The notes: generated by a model from the letters alone, not told the origin. A stretch of DNA of 64,000 nucleotides from Cenococcum geophilum 1.58 (GCA_001692895.1 KV748189.1:1744432-1808431); one strand, 5' to 3'; shown: positions 51,382-64,000, numbered from the stretch's first letter. Numbers and translations are program-made.

Positions 51382-52552
51382 TCAAGCCTTCAACCGTGCA
51401 CCTTGCAAATCCTCCTGGGCGTCCTTGAGAAGGAAGCTGCGCAGTATTCAGCAACTTGTCAATGCAAATATCCAGGGCAAAGTTTCGAAGGGGGTACTTA
51501 CCTATACCACGCTATTGTTGGCCCAACTGTGCCTAAATGCCATAAACTATGTGCATCGATCATGCCCCACCAAGGCGGGAAATCTAATAATTCCAGACTC
51601 ATTGCCATGACTAGCCACGCAACAATCAAGCCGGGCCACATCGCCCATGTCCTGTTTAGTTTCTTGTACTGTATATAGCTGAAGCCACTCCACATCAGGT
51701 TCTGCACTATGCCCACAGCTACATTCGCCGCCATATTGTAGGTGTAGTCCCAGCTCCATAGTGTTAGGTACATCACGTGCGCAGCGTACAGCGACAGGCA
51801 GAGGAACGTCCACACCCGCAGCACGCTTTGCTTCATCGGATCGCGCCTATCCAACCTGAATATCCTGATTGGTGTGTAGTATAGCCCGTACAGCACGCTT
51901 GCGCCCGCGGCGAAATAGTCTAGCTTCTCCGTCAGAGGGAAGTCGCGTGTGTGGAAGAGCATACTAAAAATCCAGCTCGCCAGCCCAAAGTATCCGAAGA
52001 GAAGATAGTATTTACGGAGGGTATAGGAGGCGGGAATGCTTTCGCGTAGACGAGACATGCCGTAGTCGTGTGCGAGGTAGTTGAAGAGAGAGAAGATAAC
52101 GGAGAAGGGCTCCTGCATGCCTAGGAATCGGTAGAAGGGCCATTTGCCGTGGAATTGGTATACGGGATGCATATAAGGAGGGTCGCGGGCTAGGCGCTTG
52201 TCTGTTACGATATGCTGGCAGGTGTAGTCGCATTCTGAGGGGCAGTCCCAGAGGAGAAGGCGGTGCTGGAAGGCTGGATGTTATATTAGAGGATTTGCTC
52301 GTTTGAAGCTGATAAAGCTTTGCATACGAATCGGAGTTGGGTCATTCTCGCAATTTGCTTCCTTGCAAACCTGCGGCGGGGGTGAGTGCGTGCTCCCTTC
52401 TTGAAGGGTTCTCTTGAACTGGACAGACTTACCTTTACACATTCACGAAATTCGGGTAGTCTGTCGCCGAGCGATGCCTGAGCAGTGCCTGCCAGCGAAC
52501 AGACTACAGTAGCAGCAATAAGATGCCATAATGAAGGTGAACGAATCTTCAT
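51382..52552 (-). CDS. per1: Per1-like GPI-anchor lipid-remodelling protein (PGAP3 family)
   Basis: Four exons: 52552-52433, 52370-52328, 52273-51502 and 51436-51382; 990 nt, 329 aa. A signal peptide (MKIRSPSLWHLIAATVVCSLAG, cut near AQA) is followed by a Cys-rich lumenal segment (FRECVKVCKEANC, then LLLWDCPSECDYTC). Next come YQFHGKWPFYRFLGMQEPFSV and about seven membrane segments (for example YYLLFGYFGLASWIFSMLFHTRD, SMELL-DFPPWWGMIDAHSLWH). The C-terminus is FLLKDAQEDL. In the ER, Per1/PGAP3 removes the sn-2 acyl chain of GPI anchors; the family belongs to the CREST hydrolases, and the conserved Asp and His of DAHSLWH are visible. It converges on the NRPS and is unrelated to it. Confidence 0.95.
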
Positions 52553-53421
52553 CTTTAGCCGCTGTCCTTCTCCACGGATTGTGTGCTTTCCACGAGGATC
52601 CTCCGCTCCGTAAGTCTTGGCACTAGTCTTGGCTACACACAACCCGGAACGAACTTTAACGGGTTTCTCCACTCCCCAAAAAATATTTGGACCCCAGTGA
52701 ATTCAAAAGACAAAAATCGACCGGTAGGGGTTCACCCCTAAACCTCTCGCATGTTAAAGCGGGCCGTTTTCCTGAAATAATTTTCAATAGACGAGTAGGT
52801 GATTACATTTCACACTTTGCTGCATGTAAAGCAGGCTCCCTCCTACTTCTCTAATAGATTTTTGAATTTTGTACCGTTTCTCTAGGTTACCTAGTAACCC
52901 TTAAATAACCCTAGGTAAATCTATATAAGGTATTTATTAATTAGAATAACCTTAAGCTTCTAAGGTGGTAGTAACCGATTTGGTGGAGTAGTCGAGATCA
53001 GGGGGCAGCCGGGTTGCAGGGCTGAGTTTAACCAGTTGAGCAAGATTTCTGGTAACCAGCCAATTACAAGCCAAAAAAAGTTCCAACCGGTTGCGGTTTT
53101 GCAAAGGTTGCCAACCAACCAACCAACCAACCAACCAACCAAAACTTCAACCAGACCAGTGACATCACTGGTTATAACTTGACCTTTCGTCTTATCTCGG
53201 TTGTTGTCCATTATGTTGTCCATCTCTTCAAACCCCCCAGGCACGGGTTCGGTGATCAAACGAGATTTTTCGCATCCCAAAAGTCCGCCGAAAAACCTGG
53301 GCCGTCATCTGAGAATTCTCAGGCCTGTCCATTAGCTCTTGGTTTCATCCGCTGATATCTCACCAGACCCCGAGACTGTCGAGACGCGTCGAACCCCAAT
53401 AAAGACAACGAAGCCCGTCTC
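52553..53421. other. Spacer with RIP-like patch and CCAA repeat
   Basis: About 52880-52970 is a TA-rich relic (TAGGTTACCTAGTAACCC, CCTAGGTAAATC). A (CCAA)n run follows at 53111-53143. No gene is seen. Confidence 0.55.
53111..53143. repeat. (CCAA)n microsatellite
   Basis: Eight tandem CCAA units. Confidence 0.9.
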
Positions 53422-54582
53422 TCATACTTGTACGGAAATATCTTCTACATAGACCTCATCTTCTTCGAAATCTCGAGCTTCCTCGCTGCATGTGTAGAGG
53501 AGTTTGGTGAGACTGTTGTGGATATCGAGATGAACACTGCCTTCTCTAACTTCTCCCGTCATTTCGAGCGCTTCTTCTGCCTTTGTTTTCGCTGCGAAGA
53601 GACCCGAAGACTCTCGATCCCGCGTGTAGCGTACATAAAAGGCATGTGCGAGATGGGATAAGATTGGGAGCATGCATTCAGCGTTACACAGTCTGGCAGC
53701 ATGCTCGGCATCTTGCAAGACTTGAACCATCTCATGGATATGTTGAAACTTCTCGTTACGTTCATACTTTGCATTGAGTCCATTGGCTAGGTTCAGCAGT
53801 CGTGTGGGTAACCTAGGATCATTTTCCTCCGTACCGTCAACAGCTTTCTTCGCAAGTTCTATCGCTTGCTCGAGATCTCCGACCTCCCCCTCTTTCTCGT
53901 ACTTAGATAAGTACATGGTGGAGAGGTCATTTTGTACCGCTACAGCGTTTCCGCCAGCGGCTGCCAGCGAGTTCTTGGCCTTCTCGATTGCGCCTACTAT
54001 GTCTTCTGAAGTACCATCAGCTTCATACCTTGTGCAGAGACAATTGGCTTGGTTCATCAATATGACCGATCGTAGTGTTGACTCTTCCGTCAACGAGCTT
54101 AAGGCTTCGTTGTAAACATCGATTGCCTCATCAAGATCTTTCCGATCGCCGAACCTCTCGTACCGTAGTGTCAACCGACTTCCCTGAAGCGCACACCATT
54201 GTGCAGCTTTGGAGTAACCTGGAGGTATTCTTTGCATGGCTTGCCGCCCGAGAGCGCTTGCGACATTGCTTTGATACTCTACAGCGTTGAGGCCATCGCT
54301 ATTTCCGGTAATCGCATGCTTTGAAAAGTAAAGGTCGGCGAGTCGGTCATGGTGCACCGCCTGGAACGCAGGGTGATGAGTTTCGCCATTTGCTGCAGAA
54401 GTGAGTGCAACCTCTAAATGTCTTATTGCTGCTTCAATTTCATTAAGGGTCTTCGGTTTCTCGTGGCTCACTGCTGTCAATCGTGTTCAGAGTCTGTCTG
54501 GGGGCAAAGGAAGTCCGCAAAACTTGGAAAAATCGGCCCACTTACAACAGTTAGAAAAGGCTGGCCGAGACAAAGACGACAT
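53422..54582 (-). CDS. TPR-repeat protein of unknown function
   Basis: Two exons, 54582-54546 and 54470-53422; 1086 nt, 361 aa. The main frame has no usable ATG at its 5' end. An upstream ATG (MSSLSRPAFSNC) with a GTAAGT donor and GACAGCAG acceptor joins in phase to SHEKPKTLNEIEAAIRHLE. At least five degenerate tetratricopeptide units follow, with the pattern RYERFGDRKDLDEAIDVYNE, RYEADGTSEDIVGAIEKAK, KYEKEGEVGDLEQAIELAKK, KYERNEKFQHIHEMVQ. This kind of TPR array is common in large fungal NLR-like and CHAT-domain proteins, but here no such partner domain is present. The tail is acidic (FEEDEVYVED). A role as a free-standing scaffold, or a relic of a larger NLR-type gene, is possible. Confidence 0.75.
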
Positions 54583-56494
54583 TTCAACCGGTTGTACTAT
54601 CTTTTGGTATGCGAATACGCTATTGTCGATCGATCCTAAGCAGCTTCACAGATCCACCGAAAAAGGCACTCCTGGCAGCTGCGAAAATACTTGGCAATCC
54701 AGGACGCTAAATGCACATACGAGAATCAGAAAGATAAATCTTGGGTTTGATAATCGGGTTTCTACAACTATCTTCGTGATCTGTATCGTGGCCAACGGAC
54801 TGCGGATCATCTTTCGAAGCTCCCTGTGCGGTGACGTGCTTTTCGGGACAACACTCTCTCAAGGAGTAAATCGAATTGCTCTTAACTCCATACCTAAGGA
54901 TCAATATCAGATGAGGGTCACTCTGCAGCCCTACCAAAGCCTTACGAGTCTCACAGTGATTCAAGCAGGGATGCTGAGATGGCCTGATGGGTGGCGCCAC
55001 CTGCTTTTTTTTCGGTATAGCAATACGCTCTGCGCGTCTAGACTCAGCACGAGTGCATTAGTCGCAGCTCAAGGATTATTCGATTTAAACGGGTCGTGGG
55101 AAAGATGTGACCGTTAAATGTATGCAAGAAAGTCTGGGTCGCTCTTAATATCGATCATTTCCTCCTTGCTTTCGAAATCGATCAGTTTGACCCCATAGCC
55201 ACATAGAAATGCTTCACACTGATCTCCCTAGGGCAGGGATCGCCCGGTTTTTAGGTTTAGAGGCATGGGACTTAAGAGTTTAGTCTACTCATGCCCTACT
55301 AATCCGGGTCCGCACTTTCGCGGAAAATTACGTCGATGTTTGTGCACCGATTAGCATCCCAACTTAACAGGTAGGTATTAATCTAAGGTACGAGCCATCA
55401 GCTGCTGCTTGCCTGCAGTGTAGGTGATTACTCCTTAAAAACACTAATAGCGTGATATCACGCGAGGTAGAATCATTCCATTATCCAAAATATCTAAGAC
55501 TGCGGATATTTCAGTTACGCCTAGCATGATTCAAGCTCTTGCTCGTTACATGGCTTAAAAACAGCCAGTGCGGGCAAGTAACATTCGTGTTAGCGCATAT
55601 TTTTTTGGAGAATAGACGTTGTGGTTGGTTCTAGTTCGAAGCGAAGAAGGGTCTAGACTTGACATCGACTGCTCTCATGTAAGGCTTCATCCTCGAGGCA
55701 CAACATTGTCTTGGCATCCTCGAAGATTTCGCTCAGGTGCCTTTTTCCGTGTCATCTGGAACATAGCCGGCGACATAAGCAGGCACTGAAACCCGTGTTG
55801 TGTAGACGGCTCGGAGACTGTATGAGTCCTATCGCTCGCGAACACTGCAGGAACTACTTTCGCCAACGCATCTGTTATAGAGAGATATGTGTAGTGATCT
55901 TATTTGTCACGTTCTGTACTACCCTATTGACGGTCTGGGAAACTCGTTCGTCCTACTCATTTCCTATTCTTGGGCAAGACTAGACACTGGTAAGAAGGTT
56001 GTCTATAGTTGAGGAGGCAGACGGTTTCAACAGCCGTCGTCGCCTTCGCCTTGCAGGCGATGTCCGCTGGAAAGCGTAGAGTAACGCACTGTATTTCTGC
56101 CTTTTCTGAGCAAATTGAACAAAGTATTTAAAATGGTAGGCGACTAGAGATTCTATCGCATTCGAAATACACTGTGCATAAAGGAGCTACAAGTAAACAG
56201 CACGCCCATTCGGTATTTTACATCTATGACCCTGTAGCAAAATGGGTATCTAATTGCCAATAAAAAACCCATATCTCGTCCTGTCAACATCCCATCCATC
56301 CCGCTATGCCACAAACCAATACCCAGCCTTTTGTTATAAAATCCAGTAAAAATACACAATTATAGCAACACGAGACTCGATACCCCCTTTAACCATGTTT
56401 AGCCTGACTCCATTCGTACACTGATGCAGAGATAATATTCCACATGGATTATAAATATCGCCACATGCACACACCCTATCTGATTGACTGCTAT
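54583..56494. other. Spacer, no gene seen
   Basis: This is 1.9 kb between the TPR gene and the HIR3 3' end. Frames such as 55711-55983 (+) are short and unsupported. Confidence 0.5.
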
Positions 56495-59400
56495 TCAGTC
56501 CAAGCTCACTCCACCTTCTCTCCTCTCGCCCGGCAACCCAGGCTCTGGCGTTGCGGCGCTGCTTCCCACGACGCTATTATCTCCTTGCCCCGCATCCGTC
56601 TTATTCAAGTTCGGAAACATAGGCCTGACGACAACTTCGTCCTGGACATCGTCTGGCTCGCTTAGCTCACTCTCATCATCCGCGCTATCATGCATGCTGC
56701 CCGGCGCGCTGCTCTCCACATTGCTGCCAGCCGCCGCTAGTGCCAGCGCCGTGGGTCCAGTAGGAACCAGCAACTGCCCGCCAACAGCGCTATCGGCAGG
56801 CGTTGCATCAGTGGACAACGGCCGTTCCGCTAGTGGCCTCGTGGGGATCACGACCTGTGGATGCACTCCTGTTGGCGGTGAGCGGATTGGGATTGCCGGC
56901 GCGGCGGGCTTCGTCACGGCAGCTTCAGCTTTTCTCTGAAGTTCGCGGCGGCCGACGCCCTTGGCGCGTGGACGCGTCGTCGGATCTGTGTGCGGGACGC
57001 GCAGGTTTTCGTGTGACATCGTCTGCGTGAAGTAGTCCCGCTGGGGCACCTCTATCGCGCCGTCCACCTGCGTATTCATAAGGGAGGTGAGCGACATCAT
57101 ATTCGGGGGTGGTTGGGAGGTTGGGCCTGGGACATTCGGAGGGGGAGGGGGAGCTTGCTGCTGTTGCTGCTGCGGTTGCGGTTGCAGTTGCGGCTGCGGT
57201 TGCAGTGGCTGCGGCGGCTGGGATGCGGGCGCTGGCGGATCAAGGATTGGGCCAATCTGGGCATACAGCATTGCGTAAGCGTCGCCGATGAGGTCGTCGA
57301 TAAGCAGCGATTNCATGAGGCCGTTGTTGAGCCGCTTGAGCTCGATGACGTCGCGTAAGACGTCGAGAATCGGGTTCTGCGTTGCTAGTTGTTGGCACCA
57401 TTGCTCGAGCCTGGCACTTCGCGCTGTAAACTCGTCGTGGTTGAGACTCTTGAACACCGCGTCTTCGTGGCCTTCGAGAATCTTGCCGACTCGACGCAGT
57501 AGCTTCAGATACGCGAGGCAAAGCTCCTGCCAGAGCTTGCCGTGCTCAAAAAACTCGTGGGGTTTCTTGCGGACACGTTTGGCTAGAGCTTCGAGATTCG
57601 GCCGGTCACCCGTCTGCACGAGTAGTTTGATGAAAAAGCGCGTGTAGCGGGTTGTGTAGACGAAATGTCTGCCGGGCCTTTCGTTCTCAGGTTTCCATAC
57701 CTGGATTGCCATTGTCTTGGTGAATATTTGCTGCGAAAGCTCTTGTTTGGCGCCCATGNCAGCATATATCTCCTCTGAGGATTCATCGTAAACCACGTGA
57801 GCAGCACGTGCTGTCATGCGATGGTGCCAGCCTGATTTGTCTGCGTTGCGGAGAGCCTTTAAGACTTGCAGGATATACTTTTCCCATTCATCTAAATCGG
57901 TGCATATAGGGACGTTCTTCGAGTAGGGCGTATTCTGTAAGATGTCGCTGCCTGTTTCAGGCTCGATCTCCCTTTGCTGGACCAGCTTGTGGACTATAGA
58001 GACGAGCTTGTAGTGAGGCTCAAGAATTGGTTCGCGGCGGTTGTCTTTCTTTTCGGGAAGGACTTCGATGGCATGTACGAAAGCATCCACGACCTCCTGG
58101 TAGCCTGGAGGCTTGTTGTTCCCGCGGGTTGCTTCGTCGGCCCGGTGCATCTTCCAGAGACACTTGCCGAGCATGTAGTGGTTCCTATTGGGGTTGTGAG
58201 CAATGTGATGAAGAGTACTAAAATATAGTTAATTTCACTTACCACCACTTGTCCGGCTTTCCTGCCACAGCTCTCTTAAATAGCACGCTGGCGAATTTCC
58301 AGGCTGTGTAATGCCGTAAGGGGACAAATGGAGCTCCCTGATAAACTGTCTGGCCACTGAAGTACTTCTGCTCGGTTTCTCGCAAAGAGAACGCTTGCAT
58401 ATTGAATGGCTCTCTGGACGAGGAATAAACCCGGTTGCCAAAGTCGGTATACATGTCAGAGACCTTTACTGCAATCTGAGGTGAAGAATCTGCTTCGCGA
58501 ACTGCGCATGCAACGGCCATGGTGAAACAATGGATAGCGCATCTCTGGAAATGAAGAATCTCAAGACTGTTACTGTTTAGCTTCTCTGCAGTCCATGAAA
58601 CCGCCTCCTCAAGCTGCGAGTCGTTTGCTTGTGCCAAGCGATACCAAGTTTCCCACCGATCCATGGTATACTCTAGGTCTTGCATGAAGAATGCTGCTGC
58701 AAAATTGATATCTTCTGTGGGACCTGGAACCACCCTTTTCTGTGAACGAAACTTATTCAATGCAATGTTGCCCATAAGGAAATACCAGCCCTTCGAAGCC
58801 GCGATGGCCCGTTTTGGAGAGATGTACTTGGTGGATAATGTGCCAATACCTTCAAGACATCTGTACAAAGCGATAGGGTTAACGGGAGACTTGAAAAAGG
58901 ATGTGAGGACCTTGCGGTTCAATGCCATATCGTCGTTGGCTTTGGGTCTACCGAGAGCACCGTGGACTTTGTCGATGGTGATCTTAAGCTCGGCCTTTGG
59001 TAGATCCTTGATGTTGACCTTCTGCGCCTGGCTCATAATAAATGACAGTAACTGCGAGGCAGTCTTCTTATCCAGCACTTCGTTTGTAGAACCAAATTCC
59101 ATACAGTCAAGCATATTTGTGAACGTCTTCAGCCCGTATAAATCGTACAGGACCTGGGCAAACTCGGTATCCCGGGTGTTAGGATCGTTAACGTCAGGCA
59201 ACTGGACAAGCTCGTCCTTCATAAGCCTCAAAAACGTCCTTCCAGCAGAGTGACAGTAATATCGAATGCCAGTGGCATAATGAACATGGCGGAGAAATTC
59301 GAACCGGTCTTCTGCAGGACTAGGGAAAGCCGCTGCATTCTGCTCGATTCCTTCTTTAAGTAAATGATACTGTAGCATCCATGCACGTAGGTGCATATCG

Positions 59401-62400
59401 TGCAACTTGTTTATGACCGCAAGGTATGTCCCGTTCGGACAACCTTCGTATGTAGGTGGTGGAAGTTGTCCAACACGGAGCATGTCCTCATACACGTTGA
59501 CAGCACTCATTATCCGCAAGAATTCCGCCACTGCATTCATCGATGATTGCAAGTGCTCGTAATCGACACACTCAAACGCTTTTGGATCGCCCTTGGTCAT
59601 CTGAAGTATCTTAATGAGGAGTTCGTCAATGATCCGAATTCGACTCAGTAGCATGTATTGCCGATCTGACTCCTGGGCTTCTTCATAAGTCGTCGCACTA
59701 AATTCTCTCATGAGCGTCTCGATGCTTCTTAAGTAACAAGATACGACCTTCGGCGCATATTCAATCGCTTCATATGCTTCGCGTAGGCGTTGCCAGAGTG
59801 AGAGTCGGAGAGAAACATTAGCGGTATCGAGGAATTTCTTCATTTCTTGAAAAGGAGAAGGTTTCGCTGATTTGCTTGAGTCCGATGGAGCGTCTGTGGA
59901 TTCACCATCTAAGGTTGGTGGGCTGTCAGGCTGGTTCTGATCAGTCTCGTTGCTACTAGGTGCTGCCTCCAATTGGATGTGATCTAACGGCTCTAGTATG
60001 GGCTCCAAGCTCTCAATGACAGCAACAGGATCCCTTTCGTCATGGTTGAAAACTCTCATGAAGAAATCTTTCATGCTTATTCGAGCAAGTTCGCGATCCG
60101 CTGCCGCAATGGATAGCTCAGGCATGACGGCGTTATTCTGTACCTCGATTGTTGGTTCTCCACGCGATTTGAAAATGATCTTGAGGTCCTCCATGCAGTG
60201 GATAATATGCTCCTGCGAAATGGCTTCGCATACACTCATATGAAAAGCCGAAGCCCATATGTGTCGAAGAGCAAGTTCGTCAAGATCAGCATTTTTGCCA
60301 ACGCTCGATCGAAGCTGTAGAACGTCTCGGGATAGTGCAGCCCACCTCTCCAAGCGATCCTTCTGGATAGTCTGAGTAATTGAATCTACTCCACTGTTGG
60401 GGTGCCTAATCAAAGAGTAAATGTCTAAATGGAGTTCAAACAGCGTTTGAATCATTTCAATAAGTCCGAGCTCTTGGTCGCTCATTTTGTATGCCTTTCC
60501 AACAGTTCCAGCTTTGAGAAACTTGAAATCAAGATCCCAGGCGCGATCCTGCAGATGTTGGTAGATGTAGTCGTCAAGATTGACGATAACCTGAACAACA
60601 TGACGTTTGAGTTCTTCGGGCCATCGGTACTGGATATAACTCGACTGGCCCCTTTTCTTTGACGTTGGGGACGATCCTGGCAAAAGCAAGCATTCAAGCC
60701 AAGTAAACGCAACTTCCTTGATAGAGAGCCACTGGGAGTTGATTTCCTGGGCGAATTTAGACAGTCCTTCTCCGCCTAATATTGGCTTGGTACAAGCCTG
60801 GGAGATCCCGGATTTCGCGTAGCCTAAGAAAGCGTTCAGTCCTGCCTCTCGTGATATGCCGCCCAGATCGACTGTTTCACCGCTCAGCAGTACGGCTGCG
60901 GTCTTTGGACCGTTTGTTTGAAGTGCGGTAAAAAGATCACGGGAAGTTCTTGTTGGCCCTTCACCAGAATTGTTAGGTGACTCTGGCTGAGTATCCGGGA
61001 GTGCATCTCTTAATTCCTTTGATGATCCAAGACCCTTCACATCAAGTTTTGCTAATAAGTCATTGACAATCTCAAAAAGATATTGGTCCGCAAACGTGAA
61101 TGTTGATAACTGGTCCTCCATTTGCTTGGCTAAATCCAGCCCTGCAGTTTCAGCACTGCTAGTTCCTTCAACAACGGACCCGCGAGCACGGATTCGTTTA
61201 CTCCTTACGCGTCCTCCTTCCGCCGTCTCCGGGAGTCCGGCAGAATCGGTAGAGCGCTTGCGGGACTGTGCAGGTGTAGATTCAGTAGGTGGAGGTTCAT
61301 CTTCCGATTTCTTATCAACTTGATCCGCGTCGACTTCAGCATCTTGCATTGTGACATCTCCCATAGCTTCAGTAGAGACAGTTGCAACCTGGGTTTCAGT
61401 AATCTGATCCGACTGTTGTGGCTGAGGTAAAATATCGTTGACACTTTGGACAGGCTCAGATCTCTCCTTTGGTGAAGTATCTTGTGATTCTATGTCGTCG
61501 TTGTCGCCAGCGGCATCTACAGGCAGATTGATTCCGACGCCTGGACCGGGTCCTAAATCAATAAATCCACTCTGTTCCGTCATGAACTGATGTAGAATTG
61601 CTTCTCCGATTTTGGCCCAGTCCCTTTTGCTTGGATTTAAGGAGAACCGTGTTGGCGGGCGGCCAATTATGGGGTCGGGTGCATCTTCCCTAGATACTTC
61701 AGATGGTAGCGGTGCGAAGGAGTATGGATTCAATCGTTTCTTGAGAACTGCTGATAATTTCTTCCGTTTAAGAGAAGAAAGGGGAGCCTGTACTAGGGAT
61801 AAATCATCTTGTAGCTTTTCAATGAGCTACACATGGTTAGCTTAGTACCCATGTAGCAGAAGGGTGATACAATCTCACTTCTCTTAGTTGTTGGCCAGCA
61901 AACCCTTCTTCAAGTCCTGGAAGTCGAAGTATACTGTCCAGCCCCTCATCATCTCCATCAAGAACTGCTTCAAGGCAATATCTAGTGATGCGACTGCTGC
62001 CTACTAGGGCTGCTACTGATGATGTCCGTGACCATAAATCCAAATCAGCATCATCCTTATCTAGAGCCTCTGCGAAATAACGTAAGGGCATCGCGGCAGC
62101 GATGTGGGGTGGGGTAATCGGGGTTCCCTGTTCCTGGATGATCGCTTCATGATGCTCGAGGCGATATTGCATCACCTCAAGCATGAATTGGCCGTGGTTT
62201 TTGTACGAAAGATGCAGAATTTGCGGCAGAGTGTTCGGTGCACTGTCTGCAGCACCTGCCAGCTGTGCTGGTCCAGGCACAAAATCGTCTTGTAGAATAT
62301 TATCATATTCTAGATTATCTCCGTAAAGCTCATGACGCCGGTACTCGGATAGAGATTCGGTATATTTAAATATCTCGGACTCGAAGAGCTTTGTATAAGC

Positions 62401-62646
62401 TTCTGTAGCTTTGTCGTAGGATTGTGGGCCTTCGGAATGGTACTTCAAAGCTGTTTGGTATAGTTTTAAGGCTTCCTCGATTTGGATTTCTTTAGTATCG
62501 TCGATTTCGTCTTCAGACTCATTGTCAGACTCTACGTTTAGAGCCTTGAAAGCTGACTACGGATAATAATCATCAGCGATCGTACATCCACGTAGCGTGC
62601 TGTCTTCAACATCTTTACTCAACGATCTATCGTTGAAACGTACCAT
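56495..62646 (-). CDS. hir3: HIR histone-chaperone complex subunit Hir3
   Basis: Four exons: 62646-62644 (the ATG alone), 62556-61879, 61826-58243 and 58184-56495; 5955 nt, 1984 aa, typical for fungal Hir3 (CABIN1 homologue). The start is MSAFKALNVESDNESEDEID, followed by the TPR-like block EEALKLYQTALKYHSEGPQSY and KATEAYTKLFESEIFKYTES. Next come a charged disordered insert (about residues 290-430) and a long helical core. An exon junction reads DKWWNHYMLGKCLWKMHRA. The C-terminus is a Pro/Gln-rich region with a polyglutamine run and a TPTPR-like acidic tail. Hir3 scaffolds Hir1 and Hir2, which deposit H3-H4 independently of replication and repress histone genes. Two Ns (57313, 57759) each leave one residue unknown. 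The upstream region is shared with the ChAPs gene. Confidence 0.93.
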
Positions 62647-63017
62647 GTTGCAAGAAGCTACAGAAAAGGCGAAGGTTGTCCCAGAAAAGATTGGGAGTAA
62701 GAAAGAGGCTACATTTAGATTGTGGACAACTGAATAGGAGAGGTAGCCTCTATTGAGGCCGGGTTCATGTTAAGTGAATATATAGTGCATGTCGCGTTCG
62801 CGCGGAGGTAAAGCTGTCGCACGTTCCTTGAGATCGCCCGGCTTGGCGTCCTTTAGCCAGCGCTGGCCAATTTGTTGATTCTAGCTAGTCTTACCTCTCA
62901 CCTCCCACGCCATTGCTCTCCACCATTCAATACGTGCTGGATTATTCCAGTAAGCTTTAAATAAGCAGGTTACACCCATTGCGCTGCTCTGCTTCCCCCC
63001 GTGCGGCGCCCTCAAGC
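62647..63017. promoter_or_regulatory. Divergent HIR3/ChAPs promoter region
   Basis: This is 371 bases between two outward-facing starts; no specific motif is claimed. Confidence 0.5.
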
Positions 63018-64000
63018 ATGGTTCTTCCAGCTGTTCCTGAGTAGGTTCGCATTTTGTTTTTGGAATCTGAAGCTCATTCCCTATATACTCATGATAAATA
63101 CTCGAATGTTATATTCAGCTTTGCTGACCCAGCCTTGCGCTATATCAATTGCGCTCTACTCTGAGGAGCAGTATCTGCGCTGCTGCTAGGCGCATTGAAT
63201 AGCCACCTTCAACATGCTAATACATCACTCACTCTAGGATCTTCGAAGAGGAGCTACATTCTGCAGTCGAGGCTCGAGCAGACACACTCCAAGCATTACG
63301 GGAATTAGGTCCTCCTGACCTTGTTCATCTTGTCAAGCAGCCCATCAAGTCAACCACGAAGCAGGTGCGACGGAGGTCCTGATTATAGACCCTTGATCAC
63401 ACCTCAACGCAACCCTACCACTCGGAGATATACTGAGATTTGTATTAGGTCGGAGTATATCACCATGTCACCGGCATAGACGCCTCCTCTTCGGCCAGTT
63501 TGGCAGCTTACATCAATACCCTTACATACTCACCTCACGACAAGACGCATAAAGTGGTATCTGGGCTATATTGGTATGGATGACTGTCCCTGATAAACTC
63601 ACAACAGAGCACTGACCTTTCAGTTGCTACAATGCCTTTTCGCGCCTGGATATGCGCGTCCAGGTTGCTATACCAGGAACGGTAGAGAGCTACTGCATAG
63701 ACGAGCGGGGAGACAAGCGGGTAGCAACAGACGATTTATGGCTGGAAACATATCTATGTAGCGTCCTTCGCGCATACTCATATGCAGACGATGGCTCAGG
63801 TGACACAATCAAGAAGATTGTGGGTGTGCGGAGATTCAATCCAATTACAAGCACGGAAAGCGAGCACAAGTTCCTAGATGCAGCCGAACGCCTGTTTTTC
63901 AATGGTCAGTTCCTTTCCCTTCTTTCTTGTAAAATATTCTCTAATTGTGGGGATAGGCTGGCAGCTTGGCTCCGATCCTGAGATACAGGTCCCCAACCTC
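63018..64000 (+). CDS. ChAPs-family exomer protein (Bch1/Bud7-like), 3'-truncated by window
   Basis: Exons 63018-63040, 63238-63364, 63449-63573, 63624-63904 and 63958 onward join in phase. They give MVLPAVPEIFEEELHSAV, RELGPPDLVHLVKQPIKSTT, VGVYHHVTGIDASS, LYCCYNAFSRLDMRVQVAIP, CIDERGDKRVATDDLWLETY, FNPITSTESEHKFLDAAERL and WQLGSDPEIQVPNL. I match this by memory to ChAPs (Chs5-Arf1-binding proteins), which with Chs5 form the exomer coat that exports selected cargo such as chitin synthase from the trans-Golgi. The first exon is short (23 nt) and its choice rests on splice phase and a GTAGGT donor, so the start is less certain than the rest. The C-terminal majority lies beyond the window. Confidence 0.65.

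Overview
The window is nuclear DNA of a filamentous ascomycete (Pezizomycotina). Genes carry short introns (about 45-100 bp) with GTRNGT donors, protein sets are typical of filamentous fungi, and the left end is an AT-rich block whose decayed retrotransposons are riddled with TAG/TAA stops, as expected of repeat-induced point mutation (RIP). I cannot name the class or genus. Four single-base Ns (15034, 32096, 57313, 57759) show this is draft sequence.

Layout. 1-6980: three tandem or nested remnants of Ty3/Gypsy chromoviruses on the + strand, two with recognisable chromodomains after pol, each ending in a polypurine tract and a candidate LTR, plus an antisense ORF remnant. 6980-9326: minisatellites, then a 1.9 kb element with about 320 bp terminal inverted repeats around a GC-balanced core. 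9327-29531: housekeeping genes separated by long spacers: a Clg1/Pho85-type cyclin (-), RPL7 (-) with an intronic box C/D snoRNA, VPS22/SNF8 (+), eIF3c (-), YAK1 (-), a doubtful small ORF, and two decayed or doubtful coding tracts. 29532-51050: the accessory highlight, a siderophore locus in which L-ornithine N5-monooxygenase (SidA, -) and a 5443-residue ferrichrome-type NRPS (SidC/NPS2-like, +) diverge from a 3.1 kb spacer. The spacer carries four perfect copies of the ATCWGATAA iron-GATA-factor motif, a MITE with an 8-bp target duplication, and several minisatellites. 51382-64000: PER1/PGAP3 (-), a TPR-repeat protein (-), HIR3 (-) and the 5' part of a ChAPs (Bch1/Bud7-like) exomer gene (+).

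How the genes work together. SidA makes N5-hydroxyornithine. An acyltransferase outside the window would acylate it, and the NRPS would condense three of the resulting hydroxamates with small amino acids into a ferrichrome-type (ferricrocin-like) siderophore. The shared GATA motifs predict co-repression by a SreA/Urbs1-type factor under iron sufficiency. The other genes are unrelated cellular functions.

Exon structures were built by hand from reading frame, splice consensus and family knowledge. In each multi-exon model I checked that the summed coding length is divisible by three, except the truncated last gene.
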